A stretch of 15,849 bases of DNA from DASVFB01 sp045806505 (GCA_045806505.1 JBJMJE010000212.1:1-15849); one strand, 5' to 3'. Positions 1 through 6,514 are shown, numbered from the stretch's first letter. The notes: generated by a model from the sequence alone, not told the origin. A program made the numbers and translations.

Positions 1-202
1 AAGAGAAGGAGCGGTCCTCGTAGACCGTGATCTCGACCGGGGTGATGCGACCGTTCTCCTGCGCAGTCTGCGCGTTGAACGCCTTGCAGAACTCCATGAT
101 GTTCACGCCGTGCTGGCCGAGCGCAGGACCGACCGGCGGCGCAGGGTTCGCCTGCCCACCCGGGATCTGCAGCTTGATCAGTGTCAGAACTTTTTTGGCC
201 AT
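1..202 (-). CDS. rplK: 50S ribosomal protein L11 (5' part only)
   Basis: The 67 N-terminal codons are visible and the gene runs off the left edge of the window. The protein begins MAKKVLTLIKLQIPGGQANP and continues with APPVGPALGQHGVNIMEFCKAFN. This is the conserved N-terminal domain of ribosomal protein L11, which binds the GTPase-associated region of 23S rRNA and, in known bacteria, is involved in factor binding and the stringent response. The ATG shares one base with the nusG stop codon (TGATG), so translation is probably coupled to nusG. The order secE-nusG-rplK is the classic bacterial arrangement, which supports the call. The C-terminal rRNA-binding domain lies outside the window. Confidence 0.97.
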   Translation of the reverse strand, partial: MAKKVLTLIKLQIPGGQANPAPPVGPALGQHGVNIMEFCKAFNAQTAQENGRITPVEITVYEDRSFS

Positions 203-732
203 CAGTCGAGCTTCTTCACCTGGTCGAAGGCGAGCTCCACGGGAACCTGGCGCTCGAAGATGTCGACGAGCACCTTGAGCTTCTGGGCGTCGCCGTTCAC
301 GTCGACGATCTCGCCGTCGAAGTCGCTGAGCGGTCCGGACGTCACCTTCACGGACTCGCCGAGCTGGAACTCGATCTGCGTCCGCGGGCGCGCTCCCTCC
401 GCAGCACCCGTGTGCATGATGCGGTCGACCTCGGGCTGCGAGAGCGGAACGGGCTTGTTGCCGGCGCCCACGAAGCCGGTCACGCCCGGCGTGTTCTTCA
501 CGACGCCCCACGCGTCGTCGTTCAGATCCATGTTCACGAGGACGTAGCCCGGCAGGACGCGCTTGTCGGTCTGCACCTTCTGGCCGTCCTTCGTCTCGAT
601 CACCTGCTCGGTGGGGACGACGACCCGGCGGAAACGCGGCGCCTGGTTCATCGAGATGATCCGGTGCTCGAGATTCGCCTTGACCTTGTTCTCGTGCCCC
701 GAGTAGGTGTTGATGACGTACCAGCGGAACAT
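202..732 (-). CDS. nusG: transcription termination/antitermination protein NusG
   Basis: This 176-residue protein matches bacterial NusG, a general elongation factor that binds RNA polymerase and links it to Rho or to the leading ribosome. Residues 1 to about 105 form the NGN domain, starting MFRWYVINTYSGHENKVKAN and including the conserved LPGYVLVNM segment and the NTPGVTGFVG motif. Residues from about 122 form the KOW domain (GESVKVTSGPLSDFDGEIVDV). The length is near the family minimum, without the long acidic N-terminal extension found in many Streptomyces NusG proteins. The ATG is preceded by GGGAG five bases upstream, a clear ribosome-binding site. The gene lies ten bases downstream of secE and overlaps rplK by one base, so the block is very likely one operon. 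Confidence 0.97.
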   Translation of the reverse strand: MFRWYVINTYSGHENKVKANLEHRIISMNQAPRFRRVVVPTEQVIETKDGQKVQTDKRVLPGYVLVNMDLNDDAWGVVKNTPGVTGFVGAGNKPVPLSQPEVDRIMHTGAAEGARPRTQIEFQLGESVKVTSGPLSDFDGEIVDVNGDAQKLKVLVDIFERQVPVELAFDQVKKLD

Positions 733-742
733 TGTTCTCCCG

Positions 743-1069
743 TTACTGGTTCAGGATCCTCTGGACGACGTGCTTCCAGAGGATGTCGTTCGCATAGAGG
801 TAGACGCCGACCACGATGCAGGCGATCAGCACGACCACCGTAGCTTGAATCACCTGCGACTGGCCGGGCCACTCGACCTTCTGCAGCTCCGCCCAGGATT
901 CGCCGAAGAACGCGAAGCGGCCACGGCGCGGCTGCGACGGCGGCGCCGGCGGCCGGCCCTTGCGGCCGCCGCCCTCGCCGTCAGCGGTCGGCTTCGAGGG
1001 ACGACGCGGCGGTGCGCCTGCCTGGTCCGCGCGCGCAGCGCGGCGCTGTGCCCGCGTCTCTCGCGCCAC
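743..1069 (-). CDS. secE: preprotein translocase subunit SecE
   Basis: SecE is the small clamp subunit of the SecYEG membrane translocon. The C-terminal half shows the family signature: FFGESWAELQKVEWP (about residues 54-68), followed by a single membrane span at about residues 73-93 and a short hydrophilic tail. The first 50 residues are rich in Arg, Pro and Gly, a cytoplasmic extension of the kind common in high-GC actinobacteria. I chose the GTG at 1069 because it shares one base with the rpmG stop codon (TAGTG), giving 108 residues. An in-frame start further upstream would overlap rpmG by 37 bases and only add sequence read from rpmG. The gene is followed ten bases later by nusG. Confidence 0.94.
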   Translation of the reverse strand: MARETRAQRRAARADQAGAPPRRPSKPTADGEGGGRKGRPPAPPSQPRRGRFAFFGESWAELQKVEWPGQSQVIQATVVVLIACIVVGVYLYANDILWKHVVQRILNQ

Positions 1070-1233
1070 TAACGGGTCTCCCGGTGGAGCGTGTGCGAGC
1101 CGCACCAGCGGCAGTACTTCTTGAACTCCACGCGGTCGGGCGAGTTCCGCTTCGACTTCTCGGTGTTGTAGTTACGCCGCTTGCACTCGGTGCACGCGAG
1201 CGTGATTCCTACTCTGACTCCCGTCTTTGCCAT
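1069..1233 (-). CDS. rpmG: 50S ribosomal protein L33
   Basis: Translation of the minus strand from the ATG at 1233 gives a 54-residue protein beginning MAKTGVRVGITLACTECKRR. It has two zinc-knuckle pairs, CTEC and CRWC, and ends HRETR. This is the cysteine-containing (C+) form of L33, which binds zinc, as opposed to the cysteine-free paralogue made under zinc starvation. AAAGAAG lies just upstream as a weak ribosome-binding site. The tRNA-Met gene ends 50 bases upstream and may be co-transcribed. The stop codon overlaps the secE start. A zinc-requiring L33 lies about 2 kb from a zinc-uptake locus here, but no physical link between them is implied. Confidence 0.95.
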   Translation of the reverse strand: MAKTGVRVGITLACTECKRRNYNTEKSKRNSPDRVEFKKYCRWCGSHTLHRETR

Positions 1234-1282
1234 GGCTTCTTTTTCGAGACTGTTTGTTGGACTGCTGTGAGGCGCGGAAAGG

Positions 1283-1356
1283 TAGCGGCGGGTGGACTCG
1301 AACCACCGACACGCGGATTATGATTCCGCTGCTCTGACCAACTGAGCTACGCCGCC
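1283..1356 (-). tRNA. tRNA-Met (CAT), elongator type
   Basis: The minus strand folds as a complete 74-nt cloverleaf. The acceptor strand GGCGGCG pairs with CGCCGCT, with a G-U pair at 1-72. The D arm is GCTC/GAGC with loop AGTTGGTCA. The anticodon stem GCGGA/TCCGC encloses loop ATCATAA with anticodon CAT. The T arm is GGTGG-TTCGAGT-CCACC, and the discriminator is A. The 3' end is followed by CCT, so CCA is not encoded. The anticodon stem lacks the three consecutive G-C pairs and the 1-72 mismatch of initiator tRNA, so this is an elongator. A lysidine-modified tRNA-Ile2 also carries CAT and cannot be fully excluded. Its place before rpmG matches the actinobacterial pattern. Confidence 0.93.
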
Positions 1357-1369
1357 GGGCGCGCGCGAA

Positions 1370-1375
1370 AGTGTA
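1370..1375 (-). promoter_or_regulatory. probable -10 element of the tRNA-Met promoter
   Basis: The minus strand carries TACACT, a TANNNT hexamer, 13 bases upstream of the mature tRNA 5' end. That would place transcription start about six bases before the tRNA. I see no convincing -35 hexamer at the usual spacing. The same promoter could feed rpmG, secE, nusG and rplK, since no other good promoter is seen between the tRNA and rpmG. Confidence 0.45.
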
Positions 1376-1399
1376 GCCAATGCTCGCCGCAGGAGCCCG

Positions 1400-1789
1400 T
1401 CAGCGTTCTTCTCGAGGCAGAGAGGCGTCGGCACCGGCTTCGAGCAGGATCTCCTCCAGGTCGGGACGCCCCACGAACCGCGCCGTTCCGAGCGGTCTCA
1501 CGCGCGCGATGTCGCTCGTCGCCAGCACGTTCGGGTCGGCGCCTCGCTCGAGCAGGAGGCGAACGGCGTCTTCGCTGCCGCCGTAGATCGCGAGGTGGAG
1601 CGCGGTGAAGCCGTCGGGCGACCACGAACGTGCGGCCTCCGGGTCCTCGTCGAGCAGCCGGCGGAGCCGATCGATGCGGCCGAACGCCGCGGCCTCGTAG
1701 GCCGGCAGCGCTTCGTCGGGCGCGACAAGCGACTCGGCGCGGTCGCGGTCTCCGTGGTAGAGCGCTTCGAGTGCAGGTGAAATCGTCAT
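1400..1789 (-). CDS. small ankyrin-repeat protein
   Basis: This 129-residue protein consists of ankyrin-type helix-hairpin repeats, a protein-protein interaction fold. The clearest repeat is residues 58-87, with the consensus pattern DGFTALHLAIYGGSEDAVRLL followed by ERGADPN. A degenerate repeat precedes it at about 28-57 (AAAFGRIDRLRRLLDEDPEA) and another follows at about 90-122, ending LLEAGADAS. There is no signal peptide or membrane span, so it is probably cytoplasmic. The partner cannot be predicted. The gene is divergent from the gene at 1822 with a 32-base gap. No strong ribosome-binding site precedes the ATG. It ends 43 bases before the tRNA gene in the same orientation. Confidence 0.85.
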   Translation of the reverse strand: MTISPALEALYHGDRDRAESLVAPDEALPAYEAAAFGRIDRLRRLLDEDPEAARSWSPDGFTALHLAIYGGSEDAVRLLLERGADPNVLATSDIARVRPLGTARFVGRPDLEEILLEAGADASLPREER

Positions 1790-1821
1790 GGTGGGTTACT
1801 ACCACGCGCAGGAGTCATCCG

Positions 1822-2394
1822 ATGAGCACGCGAAGATCACCGCCACAGCCAGAGCAAGGTCGAAAGCCCCGTAACGGGTGGAGCGGCAGAGGGCTGATCG
1901 TCGCCCGCCGACCGAAAGCTCTTCTGCTCACGATCCTCGCGGCGCCGGTGCCGACGCCGATCGGGCACGGGCCGCAGTTCACGCCGCCGCGCGTCGGACG
2001 GGAGGCGGCGGCGACGATGGCGTGCACGCGCGGCCCCGCAACGGCCGCGGCACGCGCGCACCTCGAGCTCTTTGCACGCGAGCGGGCGATCGTCGTCCCC
2101 GCGAACATCGGCGTGCGTCGCGGCTGCCGCTACCCGCTGCGGACGCTGACGCCGACGGGTGTGATCGAGATCGGCCGCCGCGGCCTGACGGTCGGCGACC
2201 TCTTCGCGGTCTGGCGGATGCCGCTCTCGAGCCGGCGCATGCTGACGTTCCGCGGCAACGTGAAGGCGTACGTCGCGGGCAGGCGCCGGCGCGGCGACGT
2301 GCGCGCGATCCCGCTGACGGACGGGCGGCAGATCGTGCTCGAGGTCGGCGGCTACGTGCCGCCGCACAGCTTCTACCTGTTCCCGCCGCGGTGA
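1822..2394 (+). CDS. uncharacterised protein, divergent member of a small beta-rich actinobacterial family
   Basis: I choose the ATG at 1822 because GGAG lies seven bases upstream; the frame is also open further upstream. The 190-residue product has an Arg-rich N terminus and a short hydrophobic stretch (ALLLTILAAPVPTPIG, about residues 35-50) that could be a signal or anchor. The C-terminal part has the pattern AHLELFARERAIVVPANIGV, VIEIGRRGLTVGDLFAVW, KAYVAGRRRRGDVRAIPLTD and ends HSFYLFPPR. From memory this resembles a small secreted family in Thermoleophilia that carries an LHTHD-type His motif; here the matching segment reads PLRTLTPTG, so the histidines are missing. The family link is recalled, not searched. 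Its stop codon overlaps the next start by four bases (GTGA), so the two are probably co-translated. Confidence 0.6.
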   Translation: MSTRRSPPQPEQGRKPRNGWSGRGLIVARRPKALLLTILAAPVPTPIGHGPQFTPPRVGREAAATMACTRGPATAAARAHLELFARERAIVVPANIGVRRGCRYPLRTLTPTGVIEIGRRGLTVGDLFAVWRMPLSSRRMLTFRGNVKAYVAGRRRRGDVRAIPLTDGRQIVLEVGGYVPPHSFYLFPPR

Positions 2395-2846
2395 CCGACT
2401 CGTTCGTCGTGTTCGCCGAGAGGCCCGCTCCCCTCGCCGGCATGCCGTATCCAACGCCGGACCTGGACTGGCAAGCGCTTTACGACCGCGGCTTCGGCGT
2501 CGTCGTCCGCCTCCACGCCGGCGACTACGACGCGGCGCCGCTCAGCGTTTTCGACCTCCCGCTCGTGGATCTCCACGGCGGCGCGGCTCCCGACGATCCG
2601 GACGCGGAGCGCGAGCGCGTGTGGGAGGCGGCGCGCGCGGCCGCCGACGCGGTCGGTCGCGGGACGGGCGTGGTCGTGCACTGCGTCGGCGGCACCGGAC
2701 GCACGGGAACCGTCGTCGCGTGCGCGCTGCGCCTCTTCGGCCGCTCGGCAGAAGAGGCGATCGAGATCGTCCAGGCGCAGCGGCCCGGATGGCCCGAGTC
2801 GCCGTGGCAGGAGCAGGTCGTGCGCTCGGCGTCAGCCGGCGACTGA
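2391..2846 (+). CDS. dual-specificity / tyrosine-type protein phosphatase family protein
   Basis: This 151-residue protein carries the cysteine phosphatase signature HCVGGTGRTG at residues 97-106. C98 is the predicted nucleophile and R104 binds phosphate (C-X5-R). An aspartate at about residue 60, in DLPLVDLHGG, is well placed as the general acid. The length fits a minimal DSP/PTP domain with no extra domains. It could act on protein phosphotyrosine or phosphoserine or on a small phosphate ester; the sequence does not decide. The GTG start lies inside the preceding stop (GTGA), indicating coupled translation with the gene at 1822. The 3' end overlaps the end of the convergent regulator gene by 15 bases. 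Confidence 0.85.
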   Translation: MTDSFVVFAERPAPLAGMPYPTPDLDWQALYDRGFGVVVRLHAGDYDAAPLSVFDLPLVDLHGGAAPDDPDAERERVWEAARAAADAVGRGTGVVVHCVGGTGRTGTVVACALRLFGRSAEEAIEIVQAQRPGWPESPWQEQVVRSASAGD

Positions 2847-3275
2847 CGGCTCGCGGCAGTCGTCGCAAGCGCCCCGCAGCAGGACGTCGTGGCTCGCGAC
2901 GGCGAAGCCGGTGTCCCGCTCGACGCGCCGGAGCGCCGCCTCCAGCTCGTCGTCGGCGAAGGGCTCGACGCGCCCGCACTCGTTGCAGACGAGGTGGTGA
3001 TGGTGATCGTCCGCGGGCTCGACGCGCTCGTAGTGTGCGCGGCCGTCGCCGAGGTCGAGCTTCTGGACGAGGTTCTGCTCGGCGAGCAGGTCCACGACGC
3101 GGTAAACGCTCGCGATGCCGACCTCGCGGCCGTCGGCTCGTAGCTCGGCCGCAATCTCGGGAACGGTGCGGCAGCAGTCGCCGCGAGCGAGCACCGAGAC
3201 GACGGCCTGCCGCGCGGCGCCGGTGCGATAGCCGGACGCACGCAGCGCGTCGATGGTCTTGTCTTCCCAGCTCAT
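2832..3275 (-). CDS. zur: Fur-family metal regulator, probably zinc-sensing Zur
   Basis: This 147-residue Fur-family repressor has an N-terminal winged helix (about residues 8-80, including GYRTGAARQAVVSVLA and REVGIASVYRVVDLL) and a C-terminal metal-binding dimerisation domain. Visible ligands are DDHHHHLVC (H91-H94, C97), C100, H129, and C137/C140, forming two CxxC structural zinc sites. Zur rather than Fur is inferred from its position opposite a zinc importer whose binding protein has three-His ligands. I prefer the ATG at 3275 over that at 3284. TATCAT ends seven bases before 3275, which would give a leaderless transcript, and the layout mirrors the divergent importer gene. With the ATG at 3284 the protein would gain three residues and start at the very edge of the operator. 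Confidence 0.9.
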   Translation of the reverse strand: MSWEDKTIDALRASGYRTGAARQAVVSVLARGDCCRTVPEIAAELRADGREVGIASVYRVVDLLAEQNLVQKLDLGDGRAHYERVEPADDHHHHLVCNECGRVEPFADDELEAALRRVERDTGFAVASHDVLLRGACDDCREPSVAG

Positions 3276-3284
3276 CCCGCACAT

Positions 3285-3303
3285 GATAACGATTCTCGTT
3301 ATC
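3285..3303. promoter_or_regulatory. Zur/Fur-type palindromic operator with embedded divergent -10 elements
   Basis: The sequence GATAACGATTCTCGTTATC is a perfect inverted repeat: two 8-base arms (GATAACGA / TCGTTATC) around a 3-base centre at 3294. It closely resembles Fur-superfamily boxes (GATAATGATAATCATTATC type). It lies between the divergent regulator and importer starts. A TANNNT hexamer is built into each end: TATCGT at 3300-3305 on plus and TATCAT at 3288-3283 on minus. Each ends seven bases before a start codon (GTG 3313, ATG 3275). Repressor bound here would cover both -10 elements. No -35 elements are evident. Confidence 0.85.
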
Positions 3304-3312
3304 GTGTGAGCC

Positions 3313-4974
3313 GTGTTCGATGCGTTCGGCTACGCGTTCTTCGAGCGCGGCCTCTGGGAGGTGCTGCTTCTCTCCGGCGCCGCTGGCCTGGTCGGAACCT
3401 GGATCGTGCTGAGAGGCCTCGCCTTCTACAGCCACGCAATCGCCGCCGCCGCGTTTCCCGGGCTCGTCGTCGCGGACGGGCTCGGTTTCGCTCCGCTGCT
3501 CGGCGCGCTCGGCGCCGCTGGTGTTTTCGCGTTCGCGGTCGCGGGGCTCGCCAGGAGCCGCCGGGACGAGTACGCGAGCTTTACGGCGCTCGTGCTCGTC
3601 GGCGCGCTCGCGCTCGGCGTCATCCTGGCCAGCGACGTCTTCCATTCGGGCGCCAACGTCGAGACGCTGCTGTTCGGCAGTCTGCTCCTGATCGACCGGA
3701 CGGATCTCGTCGTCGCGGCCGCCGCGTCCGTCGCCGCGCTTCTGGCGACGATCGCGCTTGGACGCCGCTGGCTCGCGACCGGCTTCGATCCGGTGACTGC
3801 GCGCGCGCTCGGCGCCCGTTCGGCCGTGCCCGAGGCCGTGCTTCTCGTTCTCGTCGCGGCGGCCGTCGTGGCGTCGCTCGATGCGCTCGGCGCGCTGCTC
3901 GTGTCCGCGCTCTTCGTGCTTCCGGCTGCGACGGCGCGGCTCTGGACGAGCACGCTGCGCTCGTGGCAGCTCGCGTCGGTGGCGCTCGCCGCGGTCGAAG
4001 GGATCCTCGGCCTCTGGCTCGCGTTCGAGGCGAACGTTCCGCCCGGAGCGGCGATCGCGGTGATCGGCGGCGCCGTCTTCGCGCTTGCAGCCCTGCCGCG
4101 CTCCGTTCCCGCCCTCGCCGCTGCGGCGGTGCTGCTGCTCGCCGGGTGCGGCTCGAGCGGCAACCGGCCGGCGGTCGTCGCGACGACGACGCAGATCGGC
4201 GACTGGGCGCGCGCGGTCGCCGGCGACGAGCTCGCGGTGCACCAGATCCTGCGGCCCAACACGGATCCGCACGAGTACGAGCCGCGGCCGGACGACGTGC
4301 GCGCGACGAGCGGCGCGAAGGTCGTCCTCGAGAACGGGCTCGGCTTCGACCACTGGATGGCGAAGATCCTGTCCTCTGCCGGCGGCGATCCGCGCGTCGT
4401 CGACCTGAGCAGCGCGATCCCCCAAAAGCTCGGCGAAGACCCGCACTGGTGGCACGACCCGCGGAACGCCGAGGCCGCGGTCGCCGCGATCCGAGACGCG
4501 CTCGTCGTCGCCGATCCGAAGGCGGCTCGCAAGCTGCGCCGGAACGCCGACGCCTATCTCCGGCGCCTGCGCACGCTCGACTCGGAGATCGCGACGTGCA
4601 CGTCGCGCGTGCCGCCTGCGCATCGGAAGCTCGTGACCGACCACGATGCCTTCGGCTACTTCGCGCGCAGGTACCGAATCCGCATCGTCGGCACCGTGAT
4701 CCCGTCGCTCACGACACAGGCTCAACCGTCCGCCGGCGAGACGGCTCGGCTGATCCGTCTCGTCCGGCGCGAGCACGTCCGCGCGATCTTCCCGGAGGCC
4801 TCGGTCAACCCGCGCCTCGCGCAGACGATCGCTCGCGCGACGGGCGCCTCGTCGCGGTACGCGCTGTACGGGGACACGCTCGCGCCGGGTCAGACGTACC
4901 TGGAGATGGAGCGCGCGAACGCCGACGCGATGATGCGCGGCTTCACCGGCGGCGAGCGCGGCTGCGGGACATGA
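3313..4974 (+). CDS. zinc ABC transporter permease fused to zinc-binding lipoprotein domain (ZnuB-ZnuA type)
   Basis: This 553-residue open frame joins two normally separate subunits of a family 3.A.1.15 metal importer. Residues 1 to about 265 are a ZnuB/MntB-like permease with about eight membrane spans (for example GLAFYSHAIAAAAFPGLVVA and LDALGALLVSALFVLPAATA). Residues 268-279 form a hydrophobic segment ending in a lipobox, LLLAGC, with C279. The rest is a ZnuA/TroA-type binding protein. Predicted ligands are H320 (DPHEYEP), H378 (DPHWWHDP), H444 (DHDAFGYF) and acidic D521; E495 is also conserved. His at the third position favours zinc over manganese. It lacks the His-rich loop of many ZnuA proteins. 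GTG 3313 is the only start that keeps the normal permease N terminus. Its stop overlaps the ATPase start (ATGA). An internal GTG at 4060 could make a separate lipoprotein. Confidence 0.88.
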   Translation: MFDAFGYAFFERGLWEVLLLSGAAGLVGTWIVLRGLAFYSHAIAAAAFPGLVVADGLGFAPLLGALGAAGVFAFAVAGLARSRRDEYASFTALVLVGALALGVILASDVFHSGANVETLLFGSLLLIDRTDLVVAAAASVAALLATIALGRRWLATGFDPVTARALGARSAVPEAVLLVLVAAAVVASLDALGALLVSALFVLPAATARLWTSTLRSWQLASVALAAVEGILGLWLAFEANVPPGAAIAVIGGAVFALAALPRSVPALAAAAVLLLAGCGSSGNRPAVVATTTQIGDWARAVAGDELAVHQILRPNTDPHEYEPRPDDVRATSGAKVVLENGLGFDHWMAKILSSAGGDPRVVDLSSAIPQKLGEDPHWWHDPRNAEAAVAAIRDALVVADPKAARKLRRNADAYLRRLRTLDSEIATCTSRVPPAHRKLVTDHDAFGYFARRYRIRIVGTVIPSLTTQAQPSAGETARLIRLVRREHVRAIFPEASVNPRLAQTIARATGASSRYALYGDTLAPGQTYLEMERANADAMMRGFTGGERGCGT

Positions 4975-5708
4975 CGCTGCTCCGTGTGGACGGGCTCGGC
5001 GCCGGCTACGGCGGCTCACTCGTGATCCACGACGTGACGTTCGAGGTCCGCGCAGGCGAGCGCGTCGGCGTCCTCGGCCCGAACGGCGGCGGGAAGTCGA
5101 CGCTCTTCCGCGTCCTGCTCGGCGAGCTCGCTCCCGCCGCGGGGACGATCACCGGCTCGCGGCGGTTCGGCTACGTGCCGCAGACGGAGCGGTCGCGCCT
5201 CGACTATCCCGTGACGGCGCTCGACGTCGCGCTCATGGGAACACTCACGTCGAGTCGCTGGTGGCTTCCGGTCGGACGGCGCGACCGTGGCCGCGGCATC
5301 GCTGCGCTCGAGCGCGTCGGCCTTCGCGAGCACGCGGACACGACGTTCGGCGAGCTCTCGGGCGGGCAGCGGCAACGCGTTCTCGCCGCGCGCGCGCTCG
5401 TGCAGGACGCGGAGGTGCTGCTGCTCGACGAGCCGTTCAGCGGCGTGGACGTGACGAGCGCGAAGCTCCTCGCGTCCCTCCTCGACGAGCTCGCCGGCGA
5501 GGGGCGCGGACTGTTGATCGCGACGCACGACCTCGAGCAGGCCGCGGGCTGGGACCGCGTCCTCTGCCTCAACCGGCGCGCGATCGCCTTCGGCGATCCG
5601 AAGGAGGTGCTGACGCTCGAGGTGCTGGAGCAGACCTACGGCGCCGCGATCGTCACGCTACCGGGCCGCGCGGTCGGGATCCTGCCCCCGCACCACCACG
5701 ATCACTGA
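4971..5708 (+). CDS. znuC: zinc/metal ABC transporter ATP-binding protein (ZnuC type)
   Basis: This 245-residue ATPase powers the importer formed with the flanking permeases. All nucleotide-binding motifs are intact: Walker A GPNGGGKST (residues 36-44), Q-loop Q71 in YVPQ, signature LSGGQ (129-133), Walker B EVLLLDEPF (148-156) and switch histidine H186 in ATHD. It follows the metal-type (ZnuC/MntA) pattern in size and C-terminal form. The C terminus ends HHHDH, a short possible metal-binding tail. The ATG overlaps the preceding stop (ATGA), and the stop overlaps the next start (TGATG), so all three importer genes are translationally coupled. It should be repressed with them through the operator at 3285-3303. 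Confidence 0.95.
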   Translation: MTLLRVDGLGAGYGGSLVIHDVTFEVRAGERVGVLGPNGGGKSTLFRVLLGELAPAAGTITGSRRFGYVPQTERSRLDYPVTALDVALMGTLTSSRWWLPVGRRDRGRGIAALERVGLREHADTTFGELSGGQRQRVLAARALVQDAEVLLLDEPFSGVDVTSAKLLASLLDELAGEGRGLLIATHDLEQAAGWDRVLCLNRRAIAFGDPKEVLTLEVLEQTYGAAIVTLPGRAVGILPPHHHDH

Positions 5709-6514
5709 TGCACGCGCTGCTCCATCCCTGGAGCGAGACCTTCATGCAGCTGGCGCTCGCCGACCTCGTGCTCCTCGCCATCGTCGGCGGCGCCGTCGGC
5801 TGCTGGATCGTCAACTACGAGCTCGCGTACAGCGCCGAGTCGCTCGCGCACGCGCTCTTCCCGGGTCTCGTCGCCGCGGCGCTGCTCGGCCTGCCGCTGC
5901 TCCTCGGCGGGGCGGCCGGCGTCGCGGGAGCGGCCGCAGCCGTCGCGCTGGTGCGGCGCGTGCCGTTGCTGGGAGCGGACACCGCCGTGGCGACGGTGAT
6001 CACGAGCCTGTTCGGCCTCGGCGTAGTGCTCGCGCTGACTCCCGCGACACCGCCGGGGCTCGACGCGTTGCTCTTCGGCGACCTGCTCGGCGTCACGCGT
6101 GCGGACGTCGCTGCCGCGGCGGTCCTTGCGGTCGCGGCGGGCTCGGCGCTCGTCGTGCTGCACCGGCCGCTGCTGCTCGTCGGCTTCGACCGGACGACCG
6201 CGCGCGCATTCGGGGCACGTCCGCTGTTCGTCGACCTGGCGCTCCTCGCCGTGATCGCGGTCGCCATCGTGATCGGCGTGCGCGCGTTGGGGAACCTGCT
6301 CGTGCTCGCGTTGCTCGTCGGTCCCGCGGCCACGGCGCGGCTGTTCGCACGCCGGATGTCACGCCTCATGGTGCTCGCCGTTGCCCTCGCGATCGCCGCG
6401 TCGGTGGCGGGGCTGTACCTCTCTTATTACGCGAGCATCGCCGCGGGCGCCTCGGTCGCCGTCGTGATGGTCGGGACGTACCTCGCGGCGCTCGCCGTTC
6501 GCGGCGCCACCTAG
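5708..6514 (+). CDS. zinc/metal ABC transporter permease (ZnuB type), second permease
   Basis: This 268-residue integral membrane protein is a family 3.A.1.15 permease with about eight predicted spans. Motifs include ELAYSAESLAHALFPGLVAA near the N terminus and the coupling region GFDRTTARAFGARP. It parallels the permease half of the gene at 3313, and the two probably form a heterodimeric pore, as in operons with paired MntC/MntD-type permeases. Unlike that gene it ends normally (YLAALAVRGAT) just where the other continues into a binding-protein domain. The ATG shares a base with the ATPase stop codon. There is no separate binding-protein gene after it, which supports the idea that the fused domain is the binding protein of the system. 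Confidence 0.93.
   Translation: MHALLHPWSETFMQLALADLVLLAIVGGAVGCWIVNYELAYSAESLAHALFPGLVAAALLGLPLLLGGAAGVAGAAAAVALVRRVPLLGADTAVATVITSLFGLGVVLALTPATPPGLDALLFGDLLGVTRADVAAAAVLAVAAGSALVVLHRPLLLVGFDRTTARAFGARPLFVDLALLAVIAVAIVIGVRALGNLLVLALLVGPAATARLFARRMSRLMVLAVALAIAASVAGLYLSYYASIAAGASVAVVMVGTYLAALAVRGAT

Noticed and set aside
1283..1356. Initiator tRNA-fMet
   Set aside because: The 1-72 position is a G-U pair, not the initiator mismatch, and the anticodon stem lacks the three consecutive G-C pairs.
1837..2454. Minus-strand frames opposite the gene at 1822
   Set aside because: They have no ribosome-binding site and no motif; the plus-strand frame has GGAG, a coupled downstream gene and a family-like pattern.
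3306..4970. Upstream extension of the ATPase frame to 3306
   Set aside because: The frame is open only because of GC-rich codons; the translation before 4971 is low-complexity Arg-rich sequence overlapping the fusion gene. The ATPase starts normally at ATG 4971.
3313..4974. Assigning the importer to manganese or iron
   Set aside because: The third predicted ligand is His (H444 in DHDAFGYF) rather than the Glu of manganese-type binding proteins, and the regulator is better read as Zur. Specificity is still inferred, not shown.
2542..5019. An 825-codon open frame on the minus strand across the zinc locus
   Set aside because: It is antisense to clearly homologous genes (phosphatase end, Zur, permease-binding protein fusion), is dominated by Arg, Ala and Gly, and shows no recognisable domain. 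Long antisense frames are expected at this GC content.
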